A stretch of 64,000 nucleotides of DNA from Tritonibacter multivorans (GCF_001458415.1 NZ_CYSD01000042.1:248001-312000); one strand, 5' to 3'; shown: positions 36,540 through 46,087, numbered from the stretch's first letter. Numbers and translations: made by a program. The notes: generated by a model from the sequence alone, not told the origin.

Positions 36540-37493
36540 ATGGATCTAAGGACCTATACCCGTCAATACGCCACGCCCGACAACCGTCTGGCGTCTCTCA
36601 GCTATTTTGGTACGTTTGCGGTTTATTTCACCGCGCTAGGGGTGGCCATTTCCCAGTCGGACACATGGTATCTGATGTGGCCTGCGGGGGTGGTTTTTGC
36701 CTTTGCGGCGGTGCGGCTTTACGTTTTGCAGCATGACACCGGGCACCACAGCCTTTTTGAAACACGGCGCCAGAACGAATGGGCGGGCCATGCGCTGTCG
36801 CCGTTTACCTTTGCGCCGTTCGAGGTGATGAAGCAGAACCACAATCTGCACCATGCCAATGTCGGCAACCTAGAACATCGCGAGACCGGTGAGATCCACA
36901 CAATGACCGTGGCAGAGTGGGACCGCGCCGGGGTGGCGGAACGTCTGTTCTACCGCTTGTATCGCAACCCTTTTGTGCTGGTACCGCTTGGGGCGGCCTT
37001 CACCTATTTCATCCGCTATCGTTGGCCCAAGAACACGGTTCAGTTCGGTATGTGGCAGGTGCTGGCGCATAATCTGGTGATCATTGCGCTGCTTTATGTG
37101 CTCTATGTGATTGCAGGCAGCGAAGGGCTGCTGATCTGGCTTGGGTTCTCGTTCCTTGGGGGCATGATCGGCGTTTTCCTTGTCTATCTGCAGCATAATT
37201 TCGAGGACACCTACTGGGACCGCCGCCCGGATCTGAAGCCTCAGATCGCAGCCCTTCAGGGGTCATCCTGTCTCGATTTTGGCTGGTTTTTTGATTTCGC
37301 CGTGGCCAATATCACCTTGCATGACATCCACCATTTCAACGCCCGGATTCCGTCCTATCGCCTGCGCCAATGTCATCACAATATGCCAGAAGACTGGGGC
37401 CTGCGCCGGATCAAATTCGCAGAAGCCATCCGTGCTTTGGGGCTGAAACTTTGGGATGAAGAGGCAAAGCGGCTGGTTCCCTTTCCGAAATAG
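36540..37493 (+). CDS. Fatty acid desaturase (membrane di-iron)
   Basis: 317-residue integral membrane desaturase. Three histidine clusters characteristic of the family: HDTGHHSLF, HNLHHANVG and HDIHHFN. At least four TM segments flank them (ex. YFGTFAVYFTALGVA, WPAGVVFAFAAVRLYV, VIIALLYVLYVIAG, GGMIGVFLVYLQH). ATG 36540 has GGGACAGGAC just upstream. It probably introduces a double bond into an acyl chain or a related lipid; the regiochemistry is not readable. Confidence 0.88.
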   Translation: MDLRTYTRQYATPDNRLASLSYFGTFAVYFTALGVAISQSDTWYLMWPAGVVFAFAAVRLYVLQHDTGHHSLFETRRQNEWAGHALSPFTFAPFEVMKQNHNLHHANVGNLEHRETGEIHTMTVAEWDRAGVAERLFYRLYRNPFVLVPLGAAFTYFIRYRWPKNTVQFGMWQVLAHNLVIIALLYVLYVIAGSEGLLIWLGFSFLGGMIGVFLVYLQHNFEDTYWDRRPDLKPQIAALQGSSCLDFGWFFDFAVANITLHDIHHFNARIPSYRLRQCHHNMPEDWGLRRIKFAEAIRALGLKLWDEEAKRLVPFPK

Positions 37494-37559
37494 ACAAAGT
37501 GTATATACAGTGTTAGATGTATGTATTGATAAACAAAGGAAAAAGAACAGGAAGATTGA

Positions 37560-38168
37560 ATGACCCCAATTCTCAGACTGACAGGTGTAGGCCCGGCACT
37601 GGCCAAAGCCCTGCAGAGTAATGGCATCAAAGCCGTTGAAGACATTGCAAAACTTTCCGCTGAGGACCTGTGCAAGGTCCCCGGAATTGGGGTCAACCGA
37701 GCGGCGAAATTACTTGCGGCGACTCAGGTTATGATTGGCACTGTGGCCAAGGCGGATCCTGTTGCACCGGCCGCGAAAACCACGCCCGCGGCACGCAAAA
37801 CCACAAAATCTTCCACACCGTCGCCCAAGACCGCCAAAGCGGTGACAAAACCAGCCGCCAAAGCCGCATCTCAACCCGCTGCCAAGCCAGCCGAGCCAAA
37901 GGTGGCTGAGCCCAAACCCACCAAAGCCGAGCTGAAAGCCGCCAAGGTCAAAGCCAAGGCGAAAAAATCTGCAAAGAAAGCGGAAGAGCTGGAAGCCGAA
38001 TTTGCCGCGGCCAAGGGCAAGGCCAAAGAAAAGGCCAAAAAGAAGAAAGCCAAGGCCAAGAAGGAAATCGCCAAAGAGAAGCTGCGCGAAAAGAAGATCC
38101 TTGCGGCGAAAGGCAAAAAAGACGGCAAAGGGAAATCCGAAAAGCCGAAGGGCAAAAAGGGAAAGTAA
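37560..38168 (+). CDS. Helix-hairpin-helix protein with histone-H1-like Lys/Ala/Pro tail
   Basis: 202 residues. The N-terminal about 55 residues contain two HhH motifs (LRLTGVGPALAKALQSNGI and LCKVPGIGVNRAAKLLAA), a non-specific DNA-binding fold. The remainder is a long Lys/Ala/Pro-rich low-complexity tail (SAKKAEELEAEF, KAKEKAKKKKAKAKKE, KGKSEKPKGKKGK) like the C-terminal domain of H1-type proteins. AGGA lies ten bases before the ATG, and an AT-rich promoter-like stretch lies upstream. A nucleoid-associated role is plausible but unproven. Confidence 0.7.
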   Translation: MTPILRLTGVGPALAKALQSNGIKAVEDIAKLSAEDLCKVPGIGVNRAAKLLAATQVMIGTVAKADPVAPAAKTTPAARKTTKSSTPSPKTAKAVTKPAAKAASQPAAKPAEPKVAEPKPTKAELKAAKVKAKAKKSAKKAEELEAEFAAAKGKAKEKAKKKKAKAKKEIAKEKLREKKILAAKGKKDGKGKSEKPKGKKGK

Positions 38169-38186
38169 CCCTTACCCTGAATTGAA

Positions 38187-38227
38187 AAAACCGGCGCTGC
38201 GGGATCGCCCGAGCGCCGGTTTTCTTC
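38187..38227. terminator. Bidirectional terminator between the HhH gene and serS
   Basis: 12-bp stem AAAACCGGCGCT / AGCGCCGGTTTT with a 13-base loop. T/A-rich arms at both ends suit the two convergent genes. Confidence 0.85.
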
Positions 38228-38246
38228 TGTCTGGCAGGGACGGCGT

Positions 38247-39539
38247 TTAGGCCAGTTTGCCCTCTGCGGTCAGGGTCAGCTTGCCGCCCAGATAGGGCGC
38301 CAGCGCTGCGGGCAGTTTCACCGATCCATCCGCCTGTTGGCCGTTCTCCAGTACCGCAATCAGGCAGCGCCCCACAGCCAGGCCAGAGCCATTCAGCGTG
38401 TGCACAAACTCGGGCTTGCCGCCACCTGCGGGTTTGAAGCGGGCGTTCATACGGCGCGCCTGGAATTCACCGGTGGTCGAAACGGAAGAGATTTCGCGGT
38501 AGGTGTTCTGACCCGGCACCCAGGCTTCGATGTCATAGGTGCGGCGCGCGCCAAAGCCCATGTCGCCGGTGCAAAGCACGACCGTGCGGTAAGCAATGCC
38601 CAGCTTTTCCAGGATACCCTCGGCGCAGCCCAGCATGCGTTTTTGTTCTTCGTCGGAATTGTCCGGGTGCACGATCGACACCATCTCGACCTTCTCGAAC
38701 TGGTGCTGACGCAGCATGCCCGAGGTGTCCTTGCCCGCAGACCCGGCCTCCGAACGGAAACACAGCGTGTGCGCGGTCATGCGGATCGGCAGGGCGCTTT
38801 CTTCCAGCGTGTCACCGGCAACCGAATAAGTCAGCGGCACCTCAGAGGTCGGAACCAGCCACCAGCCATTGGTGGTCTGATAGCTGTCTTCGCCGAATTT
38901 GGGCAGCTTGTCGGTGCCATACATCGCCTCATCGCGCACCAGCACGGGAGAGTTCACCTCGGTCAGGCCGTTCTCGTCCACATGGGTGTCGATCATGAAT
39001 TGCGCCAGTGCGCGGTGGATACGGGCCACGGCGCCCTTCAGCAGCACAAAACGCGCGCCCGAGATTTTGGCGGCGGTTTCAAAATCCATCGCCGCGGCAA
39101 CGCCAGCGATTTCAAAATGCTCTTTCGGCTGGAAGGTGAATTCGGGCTTTTCGCCCCAGACCTTCACCTCGACATTGTCGTCCTCATCTTCACCCGCGGG
39201 CACATCGTCGGCGGGCGCGTTGGGGATCCGTGCAAGCATATCTGTCAGCTTCGCGTCCAGTTCCTTGGCTTCTGTCTGCATGGCAGCGACTTCAGCCTTC
39301 TTCTCGGACACAGCGGCCCGCAGGCGTTCGAATTCGGCGTCATCGCCTTTGGCCTTGGCCGCACCAATCGCCTTGGCGGCGCGGTTCTGTTCGGCTTGTG
39401 CCTCTTCGGCGGCCTGGATCTTGGCGCGGCGCTGCTCATCAAGGGACAGAACAGAGGACGACAGGGCAGCATCTCCACGGCGGGCGAGGGCTGCGTCAAA
39501 GGCGGCCGGGTTTTCGCGGATTGCACGGATGTCATGCAT
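38247..39539 (-). CDS. serS: Serine-tRNA ligase
   Basis: 430-residue class II synthetase. An N-terminal coiled-coil arm spans about residues 35-100 ([15 protein letters not shown]). Class II motif 2 ([35 protein letters not shown]) and motif 3 ([17 protein letters not shown]) are clear. Start has AGGAG upstream. Divergent from yajC. Confidence 0.97.
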   Translation of the reverse strand: MHDIRAIRENPAAFDAALARRGDAALSSSVLSLDEQRRAKIQAAEEAQAEQNRAAKAIGAAKAKGDDAEFERLRAAVSEKKAEVAAMQTEAKELDAKLTDMLARIPNAPADDVPAGEDEDDNVEVKVWGEKPEFTFQPKEHFEIAGVAAAMDFETAAKISGARFVLLKGAVARIHRALAQFMIDTHVDENGLTEVNSPVLVRDEAMYGTDKLPKFGEDSYQTTNGWWLVPTSEVPLTYSVAGDTLEESALPIRMTAHTLCFRSEAGSAGKDTSGMLRQHQFEKVEMVSIVHPDNSDEEQKRMLGCAEGILEKLGIAYRTVVLCTGDMGFGARRTYDIEAWVPGQNTYREISSVSTTGEFQARRMNARFKPAGGGKPEFVHTLNGSGLAVGRCLIAVLENGQQADGSVKLPAALAPYLGGKLTLTAEGKLA

Positions 39540-39768
39540 GGGTCTGCTCCTGTGTCATGCAGTTGGTGTTCAATGTGTCTCCTATGCCCCAAGGCGGGGG
39601 CGAGGGGAAGGGGAGAGGCCCCTGAAAACCACTTCAAGTGGCAATCTGACGGGGATGTTGCACTCGGGTCGCCGCTTGTCTTGCATTGGCCTGTGTCAAC
39701 GCATAGGTTCCTCAGCAAAATCCGGGCACAAATCCTTGTGCCTCAATGACGAAAAAGGAACTCGTTTA

Positions 39769-40053
39769 ATGGACGGCAACGCAATCGCCCAGTTTATCCC
39801 TCTTATTCTGATCTTTGGTATCATGTACTTCCTGCTGATCCGCCCGCAGCAGAAGAAGATGAAAGAGCATCAGAACATGGTTGAAGCCCTGCGTCGTGGC
39901 GACCAAGTCGTGACCCAAGGCGGCATGATCGGCAAGGTTGCCAAGGTCAAGGAAGACGGCGAAGTTGAGGTGGAAATCGCAGAGGGCGTCAAAGTCCGCG
40001 TTGTGAAATCCACCATTGCCCAGGTTCTGAACAAGACCGAACCCGCGAAGTAA
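39769..40053 (+). CDS. yajC: Preprotein translocase accessory subunit YajC
   Basis: 94-residue single-TM protein. N-terminal TM (AIAQFIPLILIFGIMYFLLI), then RPQQKKMKEHQNMVEALRRGDQVVTQGGMIGKV, the family signature. AAGGAA precedes the ATG. Followed by secD after 33 bp, the conserved order. Confidence 0.95.
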   Translation: MDGNAIAQFIPLILIFGIMYFLLIRPQQKKMKEHQNMVEALRRGDQVVTQGGMIGKVAKVKEDGEVEVEIAEGVKVRVVKSTIAQVLNKTEPAK

Positions 40054-40086
40054 CTTCGCGCGTTAAGCTATTATAAAGGCAGGGTA

Positions 40087-41751
40087 ATGCTGCAAATTGA
40101 TACCTGGAAAAGGGTTCTCATCTGGCTCGCCTGTGTGGCGGGCCTTTTGGCTGCCCTGCCCAACGCGTTTTATACGCGTGTGGAGCAACACAATGATGCC
40201 GTCGCCGCAATCGAACTGGGGGCGGATACGTCCGAGAACCAGGCGATGGCGGGCCAATGGCCAAACTGGATGCCGTCGGGCCTTGTGAACCTTGGTCTGG
40301 ACCTGCGCGGCGGTGCGCATCTGCTGGCCGAAGTGAAGGTCGAAGACGTCTATGAGGCGCGCATGGATGCGCTCTGGCCCGAGGTGCGCAACAGCTTGCG
40401 CGGGGAACGTGCCACCATCGGCACCTTCCGCCGCGATCCAGAGGCCCCGGTGGATCAGATTCGTCTGCGGATCTCCAAACCCGAAGGGCTGGATCAGGCG
40501 ATGCAGATCCTGCGCGGTCTGGCCAATCCGATCCAGACGCTGACAGGCGCGGGCGCCAATGACATTGAGATCACCGGTTCCGGCAACACCATCACCGTGC
40601 AGCTGTCGGACGCGGAAAAGATCGCCACCGACGACCGCACCGTGCGCCAGTCGCTGGAAATCATCCGTCGCCGGATTGACGAGGTTGGCACCCGCGAACC
40701 CACGATCCAACGTCAGGGCGCGGACCGCATTCTGATTCAGGTGCCGGGCATTGGCTCTGCGGCGGAACTGAAGGCGATCATTGGCACCACCGCACAGTTG
40801 ACCTTTAACCCGGTTGTGGGCCGTGCCTCCAGCGCCGAGGAACGCGCAGGCGTCGGCAACAAAGTGGTGCCTTCGCTCGATCAGGTTGGCACCTTCTACG
40901 TGATCGAAGCTGCGCCGGTTGTGACGGGCGAAGAACTGGTCGATGCGCAGCCTGCGTTTGACCAGAACGGCCGTCCGGCGGTGAACTTCCGCTTCAACAC
41001 CTCGGGTGCGCGCAAGTTTGGCGACTACACCCTTGAAAACATCGGCCAGCCCTTTGCGATTGTGCTGGATGACGAGGTCATCTCCGCGCCCGTGATCCAA
41101 TCCCATATTCCGGGCGGGTCGGGTATTATCACCGGCAACTTCTCGGTCGAGGAAAGCACCAATCTGGCGATCCTGCTGCGGGCTGGCGCCCTGCCGGCCG
41201 AGCTGGAATTCCTCGAGGAACGCACCATTGGCCCGGAATTGGGTCAGGACAGCATTGAGGCAGGCCGTGTAGCCACCGCCGTTGCTTTTGTCGGCGTGCT
41301 GGTCTTTATGGTGCTGAGCTATGGTCTGTTTGGCATCTTTGCCAATGTGGCGCTGATCATCAACGTCTGCCTGATCTTTGGTGTGCTGAGCACCATTGGC
41401 GGCACGCTGACCCTGCCGGGCATTGCCGGTATCGTCCTGACGGTCGGTATGGCGGTGGATGCCAATGTGCTAATCTTTGAGCGGATCCGCGAAGAGATCA
41501 AAGCAGGCCGTGGCCCGGCGAAGGCCATTGACGAGGGCTACAACAAAGCGCTGAGCGCGATTGTGGATGCCAATATCACCACCTTCATCACCGCTGTGAT
41601 CCTGTTTGCCATGGGCTCTGGCCCGGTGCGCGGCTTTGCGATCACGCTGGGGCTGGGGATTGTGACGTCGGTCTTCACTGCGATCTTTGTAACGCGCCTT
41701 TTGGTGGTGATGTGGTTTGAACGCCGCCGCCCGAAAACGATCGAGGTTTAA
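40087..41751 (+). CDS. secD: Protein translocase subunit SecD
   Basis: 554-residue SecD. TM1 is followed by the large periplasmic domain (LDLRGGAHLLAEV at the P1 base, IQVPGIGSAAELKAIIG) and TM2-6, with GIVLTVGMAVDANVLIFERIREE carrying the conserved Asp in the proton-coupled TM4 region. It has three bases before secF. Confidence 0.95.
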   Translation: MLQIDTWKRVLIWLACVAGLLAALPNAFYTRVEQHNDAVAAIELGADTSENQAMAGQWPNWMPSGLVNLGLDLRGGAHLLAEVKVEDVYEARMDALWPEVRNSLRGERATIGTFRRDPEAPVDQIRLRISKPEGLDQAMQILRGLANPIQTLTGAGANDIEITGSGNTITVQLSDAEKIATDDRTVRQSLEIIRRRIDEVGTREPTIQRQGADRILIQVPGIGSAAELKAIIGTTAQLTFNPVVGRASSAEERAGVGNKVVPSLDQVGTFYVIEAAPVVTGEELVDAQPAFDQNGRPAVNFRFNTSGARKFGDYTLENIGQPFAIVLDDEVISAPVIQSHIPGGSGIITGNFSVEESTNLAILLRAGALPAELEFLEERTIGPELGQDSIEAGRVATAVAFVGVLVFMVLSYGLFGIFANVALIINVCLIFGVLSTIGGTLTLPGIAGIVLTVGMAVDANVLIFERIREEIKAGRGPAKAIDEGYNKALSAIVDANITTFITAVILFAMGSGPVRGFAITLGLGIVTSVFTAIFVTRLLVVMWFERRRPKTIEV

Positions 41752-41754
41752 GAC

Positions 41755-42723
41755 ATGCGACTGAAACTAGTACCTGAAAAAACCTCTTTCGATTTCTTCA
41801 GCCGCTGGAAGCTGTGGCTGGGCCTGTCGGCGGTTCTGATGGTGGTGGGCTTTGTGTCCTTTGCCATTCAGGGGCTGAACTTTGGCATCGACTTCCGCGG
41901 TGGCACCACCATCCGGACCGAGGCCACAACAGCCATTGATGTGGGCCAGTACCGTGACGCCATTGCGCAGCTGGATCTGGGCGATGTGTCCATCACCGAG
42001 GTCTTTGACCCCTCTTTTGCCGCCGACCAGCATGTGGGCATGATCCGCATTCAGGCCCAGGCCGGTGGTGAAGCCCTGAGCAGCGACGTGATCGCTGCGG
42101 TGCAATCGGCACTGGATGCGGTGGCGCCGGGGATCAAATTTGTCTCTGTCGAAAGCGTTGGACCGAAGGTCTCGGGCGAACTGGTGCAAACCGCTGTTCT
42201 GGCTGTTCTGCTCGCGATTGGCGCGGTTCTGGTCTATATCTGGCTGCGGTTTGAATGGCAGTTTGCCGTCGGCGCTGTGGTGGCGCTGGTGCACGATGTG
42301 ATCCTGACCATTGGCATCTTCTCCGAACTACAAATCAAATTTGACCTCGCAATTATTGCCGCACTGCTGACCATTGTTGGCTACTCGCTCAATGACACCG
42401 TGGTTGTGTTTGACCGCGTGCGCGAAAACCTGCGCCGCTACAAGAAAAAGCCACTGGCCGAGGTTCTGAATATCTCGATCAATGAAACCCTCAGCCGCAC
42501 GATGATGACATCTGTGACCACTTTGCTGGCGCTGATCTCGCTTTATGTGCTGGGTGGGGATGTGATCCGGGGCTTTGTCTTTGCAATGATCTGTGGCGTG
42601 GTCTTTGGCACCTATTCCTCGGTCTTTGTTGCCTCCACCATCCTGTTGTGGCTGGGCGTCAAACGCGACTGGTCGAAACCCACGACCCCCACCGGCAACC
42701 AATTTGCCAATGTGGATGCATAA
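41755..42723 (+). CDS. secF: Protein translocase subunit SecF
   Basis: 322-residue SecF. Family markers include GIDFRGGTTI, the second TM block with ALVHDVILTIGIFSEL, and TIVGYSLNDTVVVFDRVRENLR. It follows secD directly and ends with a strong terminator, so yajC-secD-secF forms one unit. Confidence 0.96.
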   Translation: MRLKLVPEKTSFDFFSRWKLWLGLSAVLMVVGFVSFAIQGLNFGIDFRGGTTIRTEATTAIDVGQYRDAIAQLDLGDVSITEVFDPSFAADQHVGMIRIQAQAGGEALSSDVIAAVQSALDAVAPGIKFVSVESVGPKVSGELVQTAVLAVLLAIGAVLVYIWLRFEWQFAVGAVVALVHDVILTIGIFSELQIKFDLAIIAALLTIVGYSLNDTVVVFDRVRENLRRYKKKPLAEVLNISINETLSRTMMTSVTTLLALISLYVLGGDVIRGFVFAMICGVVFGTYSSVFVASTILLWLGVKRDWSKPTTPTGNQFANVDA

Positions 42724-42729
42724 ATGATC

Positions 42730-42765
42730 AAGGGCCGCGGCGAACACCGCGGCCCTTCTTCTTTT
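42730..42765 (+). terminator. Terminator after secF
   Basis: 11-bp perfect stem AAGGGCCGCGG / CCGCGGCCCTT with loop CGAACA, then CTTCTTTT. It starts 7 bp after the secF stop. Confidence 0.9.
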
Positions 42766-42790
42766 GGCCCAAAAATACTCTGGAGCCACC
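42757..42790 (+). repeat. Intergenic repeat element, copy E
   Basis: TTCTTCTTTTGGCCCAAAAA, then TACTCTGGAGCC. It fuses directly to the secF terminator T-tract, so the first bases of the element may act as part of that terminator. A GGGCAGAGCC fragment follows about 15 bp later. Confidence 0.75.
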
Positions 42791-42866
42791 GGTTTGAAAA
42801 ACGGGGCAGAGCCTCGCATTTCGCCCCCCAAGATGCTAGGTCGAACAAAAGCCAAAGGAGAGCCCC

Positions 42867-43220
42867 ATGCGCCTGAACGAGGTCCAATACACTGACGCCA
42901 AACCAATTGACGGCTATGGTCCGGGGTTCTTTCGTGTGGGCGGGGACCTGTTTGAAGGCGCCATGCTGACCGACACCACCGGCACGCGGGCTTGGGGCGG
43001 TTACGGGGATGCTGAGACCCTGCTTGCCTTGGCCGGTCAGGTCGATGTGCTGTTCATCGGCACCGGCGCTGAGATCGCCCATATTCCCGCTGACCTGCGC
43101 AGCGCGCTCGAAGCGGCCGGGCTCGGGGTCGAGATCATGAATTCCCCCGCCGCCTGCCGGACTTACAATGTGCTGCTCTCCGAAGGGCGCCGCATTGCAC
43201 TGGCGGCACTGCCGGTTTGA
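42867..43220 (+). CDS. Mth938-like domain protein (DUF498)
   Basis: 117 residues. Core YGPGFFRVGGDLFEGAMLTDTTG, VDVLFIGTGAEIAHIPADLRSALEAAGLGVEIMNSPAACRTYNVLLSEGRRIALAALPV is characteristic of the Mth938/AMMECR-like fold present beside the secDF-ccm block in many alphaproteobacteria (related to NDUFAF3 in mitochondria). Role in bacteria uncertain. AGGAG lies about seven bases upstream. Confidence 0.85.
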   Translation: MRLNEVQYTDAKPIDGYGPGFFRVGGDLFEGAMLTDTTGTRAWGGYGDAETLLALAGQVDVLFIGTGAEIAHIPADLRSALEAAGLGVEIMNSPAACRTYNVLLSEGRRIALAALPV

Positions 43221-43228
43221 CCCCTTCC

Positions 43229-43262
43229 AAAGGGCAGGCAAAAATGTGCCTTTTCCTTTGGC
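43229..43262 (+). terminator. Possible weak terminator after the Mth938-like gene
   Basis: Stem AAAGGGCA / TGCCTTTT (one G-T wobble) with a 10-base loop, followed by CCTTTGG. Competing pairings (CCAAAGG/CCTTTGG) make the structure uncertain. Confidence 0.4.
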
Positions 43263-43347
43263 CGCGACCTGTGGTTTGATCCAGCGCAAGGAAAGACGCG
43301 TCGGTTTCAGCTTTTAAGGCGCTGCAACAAAGGGATAAGCCGGTTTC

Positions 43348-43968
43348 ATGACATTGCAGATCACCGATCTGAGCCTTGCGCGCGGCGGCGTGCCGGTGCT
43401 GGCAGGGCTGAGCTTTACGCTCGGACCGGGGCGCGCGCTGATCCTGCGCGGTCCCAATGGTGTGGGCAAGACAACCCTGCTGCGCACCGTGGCCGGGCTG
43501 CAGCCGCCCTTGGCCGGCACGATCACCGGGGCCGAAGACCAGATCGCCTATGGCGGCCACTCTGATGGGCTGAAGCTCGGCCTGACTGTGACCGAGAACT
43601 TGCGGTTTTGGGCTCAGATTTTTGGGCAGCGTGATTTTGAACCCGCGCTGGAGGCGTTCAATTTGGCTGAGCTGCGCGACCGGCCCGCAGGCGGCCTGTC
43701 GGCAGGGCAGAAGCGCCGCCTGTCGCTGGCGCGGCTGATGGTCACCAGGCGGCCGATCTGGGTGCTCGATGAACCCACCGTCAGTCTGGATGCGGCGTCG
43801 GTGCAGCTGTTCGCGGCCAGCGTTGAGGCCCATCTTGCAGCGGGCGGTTCGGCGCTGATGGCAACCCATATTGATCTTGGCCTCGACGGGGATGTTCTGG
43901 ACCTTGGGCCGTTTAAGGCCAAAGCCACAGCGCCCGTGGCCGATGGGTTTGACGAGGTGTTCCTGTGA
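43348..43968 (+). CDS. ccmA: Haem exporter ATP-binding protein CcmA
   Basis: 206-residue ABC ATPase of System I cytochrome c maturation. Walker [10 protein letters not shown] (about 34-42), signature-like [14 protein letters not shown], Walker [14 protein letters not shown] and H-loop ATHID. Overlaps ccmB by 4 bp. Confidence 0.93.
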   Translation: MTLQITDLSLARGGVPVLAGLSFTLGPGRALILRGPNGVGKTTLLRTVAGLQPPLAGTITGAEDQIAYGGHSDGLKLGLTVTENLRFWAQIFGQRDFEPALEAFNLAELRDRPAGGLSAGQKRRLSLARLMVTRRPIWVLDEPTVSLDAASVQLFAASVEAHLAAGGSALMATHIDLGLDGDVLDLGPFKAKATAPVADGFDEVFL

Positions 43969-44621
43969 TTGCGCTGCTTCTTCGGGATCTGCAACTGGCG
44001 TTCCGGGCAGGCGGGGGCTTTGGCCTTGGGCTGGCGTTCTTCTTGATCGTCACAGTGATGGTGCCGTTCTCGGTCGGGCCAAATTCGACCACATTGGGCA
44101 CCATCGCTCCCGGCGTCCTATGGCTTGGTGCGCTCTTGGCCTGTCTGTTGTCATTGGACCGACTGCTGGCGCTGGATTGGGAAGATGGCAGCCTTGATCT
44201 GCTGGCCACGGCACCGCTGCCGCTGGAGGGGGTGCTGGCGGTAAAAGCGCTGGCGCATTGGATCACCACCGGCTTGCCCTTGGTCCTTGTCGCACCGGTT
44301 CTGGGCGTTCTGCTGAACCTCGCACCGGCGGGGTTTTTCTGGATCACCCTGTCGCTCTTGATCGGCACACCGGCGCTGTCGATGATCGGCACCTTTGGCG
44401 CGGCGCTGACCGTCGGCCTGCGGCGCGGGGGGCTGTTGCTGTCGCTGCTGGTCATGCCGCTCTATGTGCCGACTTTGATTTTTGGCGCCGAGGTTGCGCG
44501 CCGGGGCGCTGCGGGCTTTGCGACGGAGACACCGCTTTTGATGCTGGCAGGTATTACCGCGGGCACCCTTGCGTTTATGCCGTTTGCCGCCGCCGCCGTC
44601 CTGCGCGTCAATTTGCGCTAG
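43965..44621 (+). CDS. ccmB: Haem exporter permease CcmB
   Basis: 218-residue membrane protein with six hydrophobic segments. [36 protein letters not shown] is the CcmB signature. ATGA-type overlap with ccmA. Works with CcmA and CcmC to release holo-CcmE. Confidence 0.93.
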   Translation: MIALLLRDLQLAFRAGGGFGLGLAFFLIVTVMVPFSVGPNSTTLGTIAPGVLWLGALLACLLSLDRLLALDWEDGSLDLLATAPLPLEGVLAVKALAHWITTGLPLVLVAPVLGVLLNLAPAGFFWITLSLLIGTPALSMIGTFGAALTVGLRRGGLLLSLLVMPLYVPTLIFGAEVARRGAAGFATETPLLMLAGITAGTLAFMPFAAAAVLRVNLR

Positions 44622-44664
44622 GGCGGGCATTGAGATGACACTTGGGGAGAGCTAAATAGCCATC

Positions 44665-45396
44665 ATGTCGATCTGGGAATACGCTAATCCGACCAAGTTC
44701 CTGCGCACCTCCGCGCGGGTGATGCCGATGCTTTGGGTGGCCTCTGCGGTGTTGATCATTGGCGGGCTGATCTGGGGTTTTTTCTTTACCCCGGATGACT
44801 ACCGGCAGGGATCCACCGTGAAGATCATCTATCTGCATGTGCCTTCTGCGTTGATGGCGATCAATGCCTGGTTCATGATGCTGGTGGCCTCGCTCATCTG
44901 GGTGATCCGCCGCCATCACGTGAGCGCGCTGGCGGCCAAGGCCGCAGCGCCTGTGGGCATTGTGATGACGCTGATTGCGCTGATTACCGGGGCGATCTGG
45001 GGGCAACCGATGTGGGGCACCTGGTGGGCCTGGGACCCGCGGCTGACATCCTTTCTGGTGCTGTTCCTGTTCTACCTTGGTTATGTCGCGCTGTGGGAGG
45101 CCATCGACAATCCTGACACCGCTGCAGACCTGACGTCGATCCTCTGTCTGGTGGGGTCCGTCTTTGCGGTTCTGTCGCGCTATGCCGTCAATTTTTGGAA
45201 CCAGGGTCTGCATCAGGGGGCGTCGCTTTCCTTGGACAAGGAAGAGAATGTCGCGGATATTTTTGCCTACCCCTTATGGACTTGCATGGCGGGTTTCATT
45301 CTGTTGTTCATCGTTTTGGTTCTGTATCGCACCGGAACCGAGATCCGCCAGCGCCGCATTCAGGCGCTGGTCGCACGCGAAAGGCTGGAAGCATAA
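44665..45396 (+). CDS. ccmC: Haem exporter protein CcmC
   Basis: 243-residue six-TM protein. The tryptophan-rich periplasmic motif WGQPMWGTWWAWDPRLTSFLVLFLFYLGYVALW is the haem-handling WWD domain. KIIYLHVPSALMAI and a later NFWNQGLHQGASLS carry the flanking haem-binding His. TAATG overlap with ccmD. Confidence 0.95.
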   Translation: MSIWEYANPTKFLRTSARVMPMLWVASAVLIIGGLIWGFFFTPDDYRQGSTVKIIYLHVPSALMAINAWFMMLVASLIWVIRRHHVSALAAKAAAPVGIVMTLIALITGAIWGQPMWGTWWAWDPRLTSFLVLFLFYLGYVALWEAIDNPDTAADLTSILCLVGSVFAVLSRYAVNFWNQGLHQGASLSLDKEENVADIFAYPLWTCMAGFILLFIVLVLYRTGTEIRQRRIQALVARERLEA

Positions 45397-45551
45397 TGCC
45401 GGAACTTGGGAAATACGCTGACACGGTTCTATCGGCCTATGGTGCATCGCTGACGCTGTTGATTGGCCTTGTGGTCTGGACGCTGGTGCGGGGGCGCCGC
45501 GTGCAGTCGCAGTTGAAAGAGGTCGAGCAAAGGAGACGCTCTGATGGCTAA
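45396..45551 (+). CDS. ccmD: Small haem exporter protein CcmD
   Basis: 51-residue single-TM protein: short N-terminus, TM (about residues 18-32, ASLTLLIGLVVWTLVRG), basic C-terminus (RRVQSQLKEVEQRRR). Its start overlaps the ccmC stop by one base and its end overlaps the ccmG start by 8 bp, the tight spacing typical of ccmCDG. Confidence 0.9.
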   Translation: MPELGKYADTVLSAYGASLTLLIGLVVWTLVRGRRVQSQLKEVEQRRRSDG

Positions 45552-46083
45552 GGTGTCGCCACTGATGGCTGTGCCGCTTCTGGTTTTTTCGGGCTTTGTT
45601 GGCCTTGCTGTGATCGGCATGGGGCGTGATGACCCGGATGCCTTGCCGTCGGCACTGGCAGGGCGCGCAGCGCCGACCATTGCCTTTGACGCCTTCCCGG
45701 AAAAAGCAGGATTTGACGATGCCACATTGCGCAATGGTCAGGTCAAGCTGGTGAATTTCTGGGCCAGCTGGTGCGGTCCCTGTCGGGTAGAACACCCCAA
45801 TCTTCAGGCTCTGGCGGACGAAGGCATTGCTGTCTACGGCGTCAATTACAAAGACCAGCTGGGCAATGCCGCAAGCTTCCTTGAGGAACTGGGTGACCCC
45901 TATGCCGGGCTCATGCGCGACGAAGGCGGGCGACGATCTATTGAATGGGGGCTTTATGGCGTGCCCGAGACCTATGTGATCGACGGCGACGGCAATGTGG
46001 TGCTGCGCCACGCCGGGCCTGTGACCCAACGCGTCATTCAGGAAACCCTGCGCGCGGCACTGGAAAACGCGGCGACGAACTGA
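45544..46083 (+). CDS. ccmG: Thiol:disulfide interchange protein CcmG (DsbE)
   Basis: 179-residue thioredoxin-fold protein, N-terminally anchored (PLMAVPLLVFSGFVGLAVIG), with the active site WASWCGPCRVEHP at about residues 74-86. It reduces apocytochrome haem-binding Cys pairs in the periplasm. Last gene of ccmABCDG; ccmE, ccmF and ccmH are not in the window, while ccmI is at 10.4 kb. Confidence 0.94.
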   Translation: MAKVSPLMAVPLLVFSGFVGLAVIGMGRDDPDALPSALAGRAAPTIAFDAFPEKAGFDDATLRNGQVKLVNFWASWCGPCRVEHPNLQALADEGIAVYGVNYKDQLGNAASFLEELGDPYAGLMRDEGGRRSIEWGLYGVPETYVIDGDGNVVLRHAGPVTQRVIQETLRAALENAATN

Positions 46084-46087
46084 TCGC

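Noticed and set aside
39631-39643. Dyad CCACTT-C-AAGTGG in the serS/yajC intergenic region
   Set aside because: Short arms with no link to a known regulator; chance is likely.
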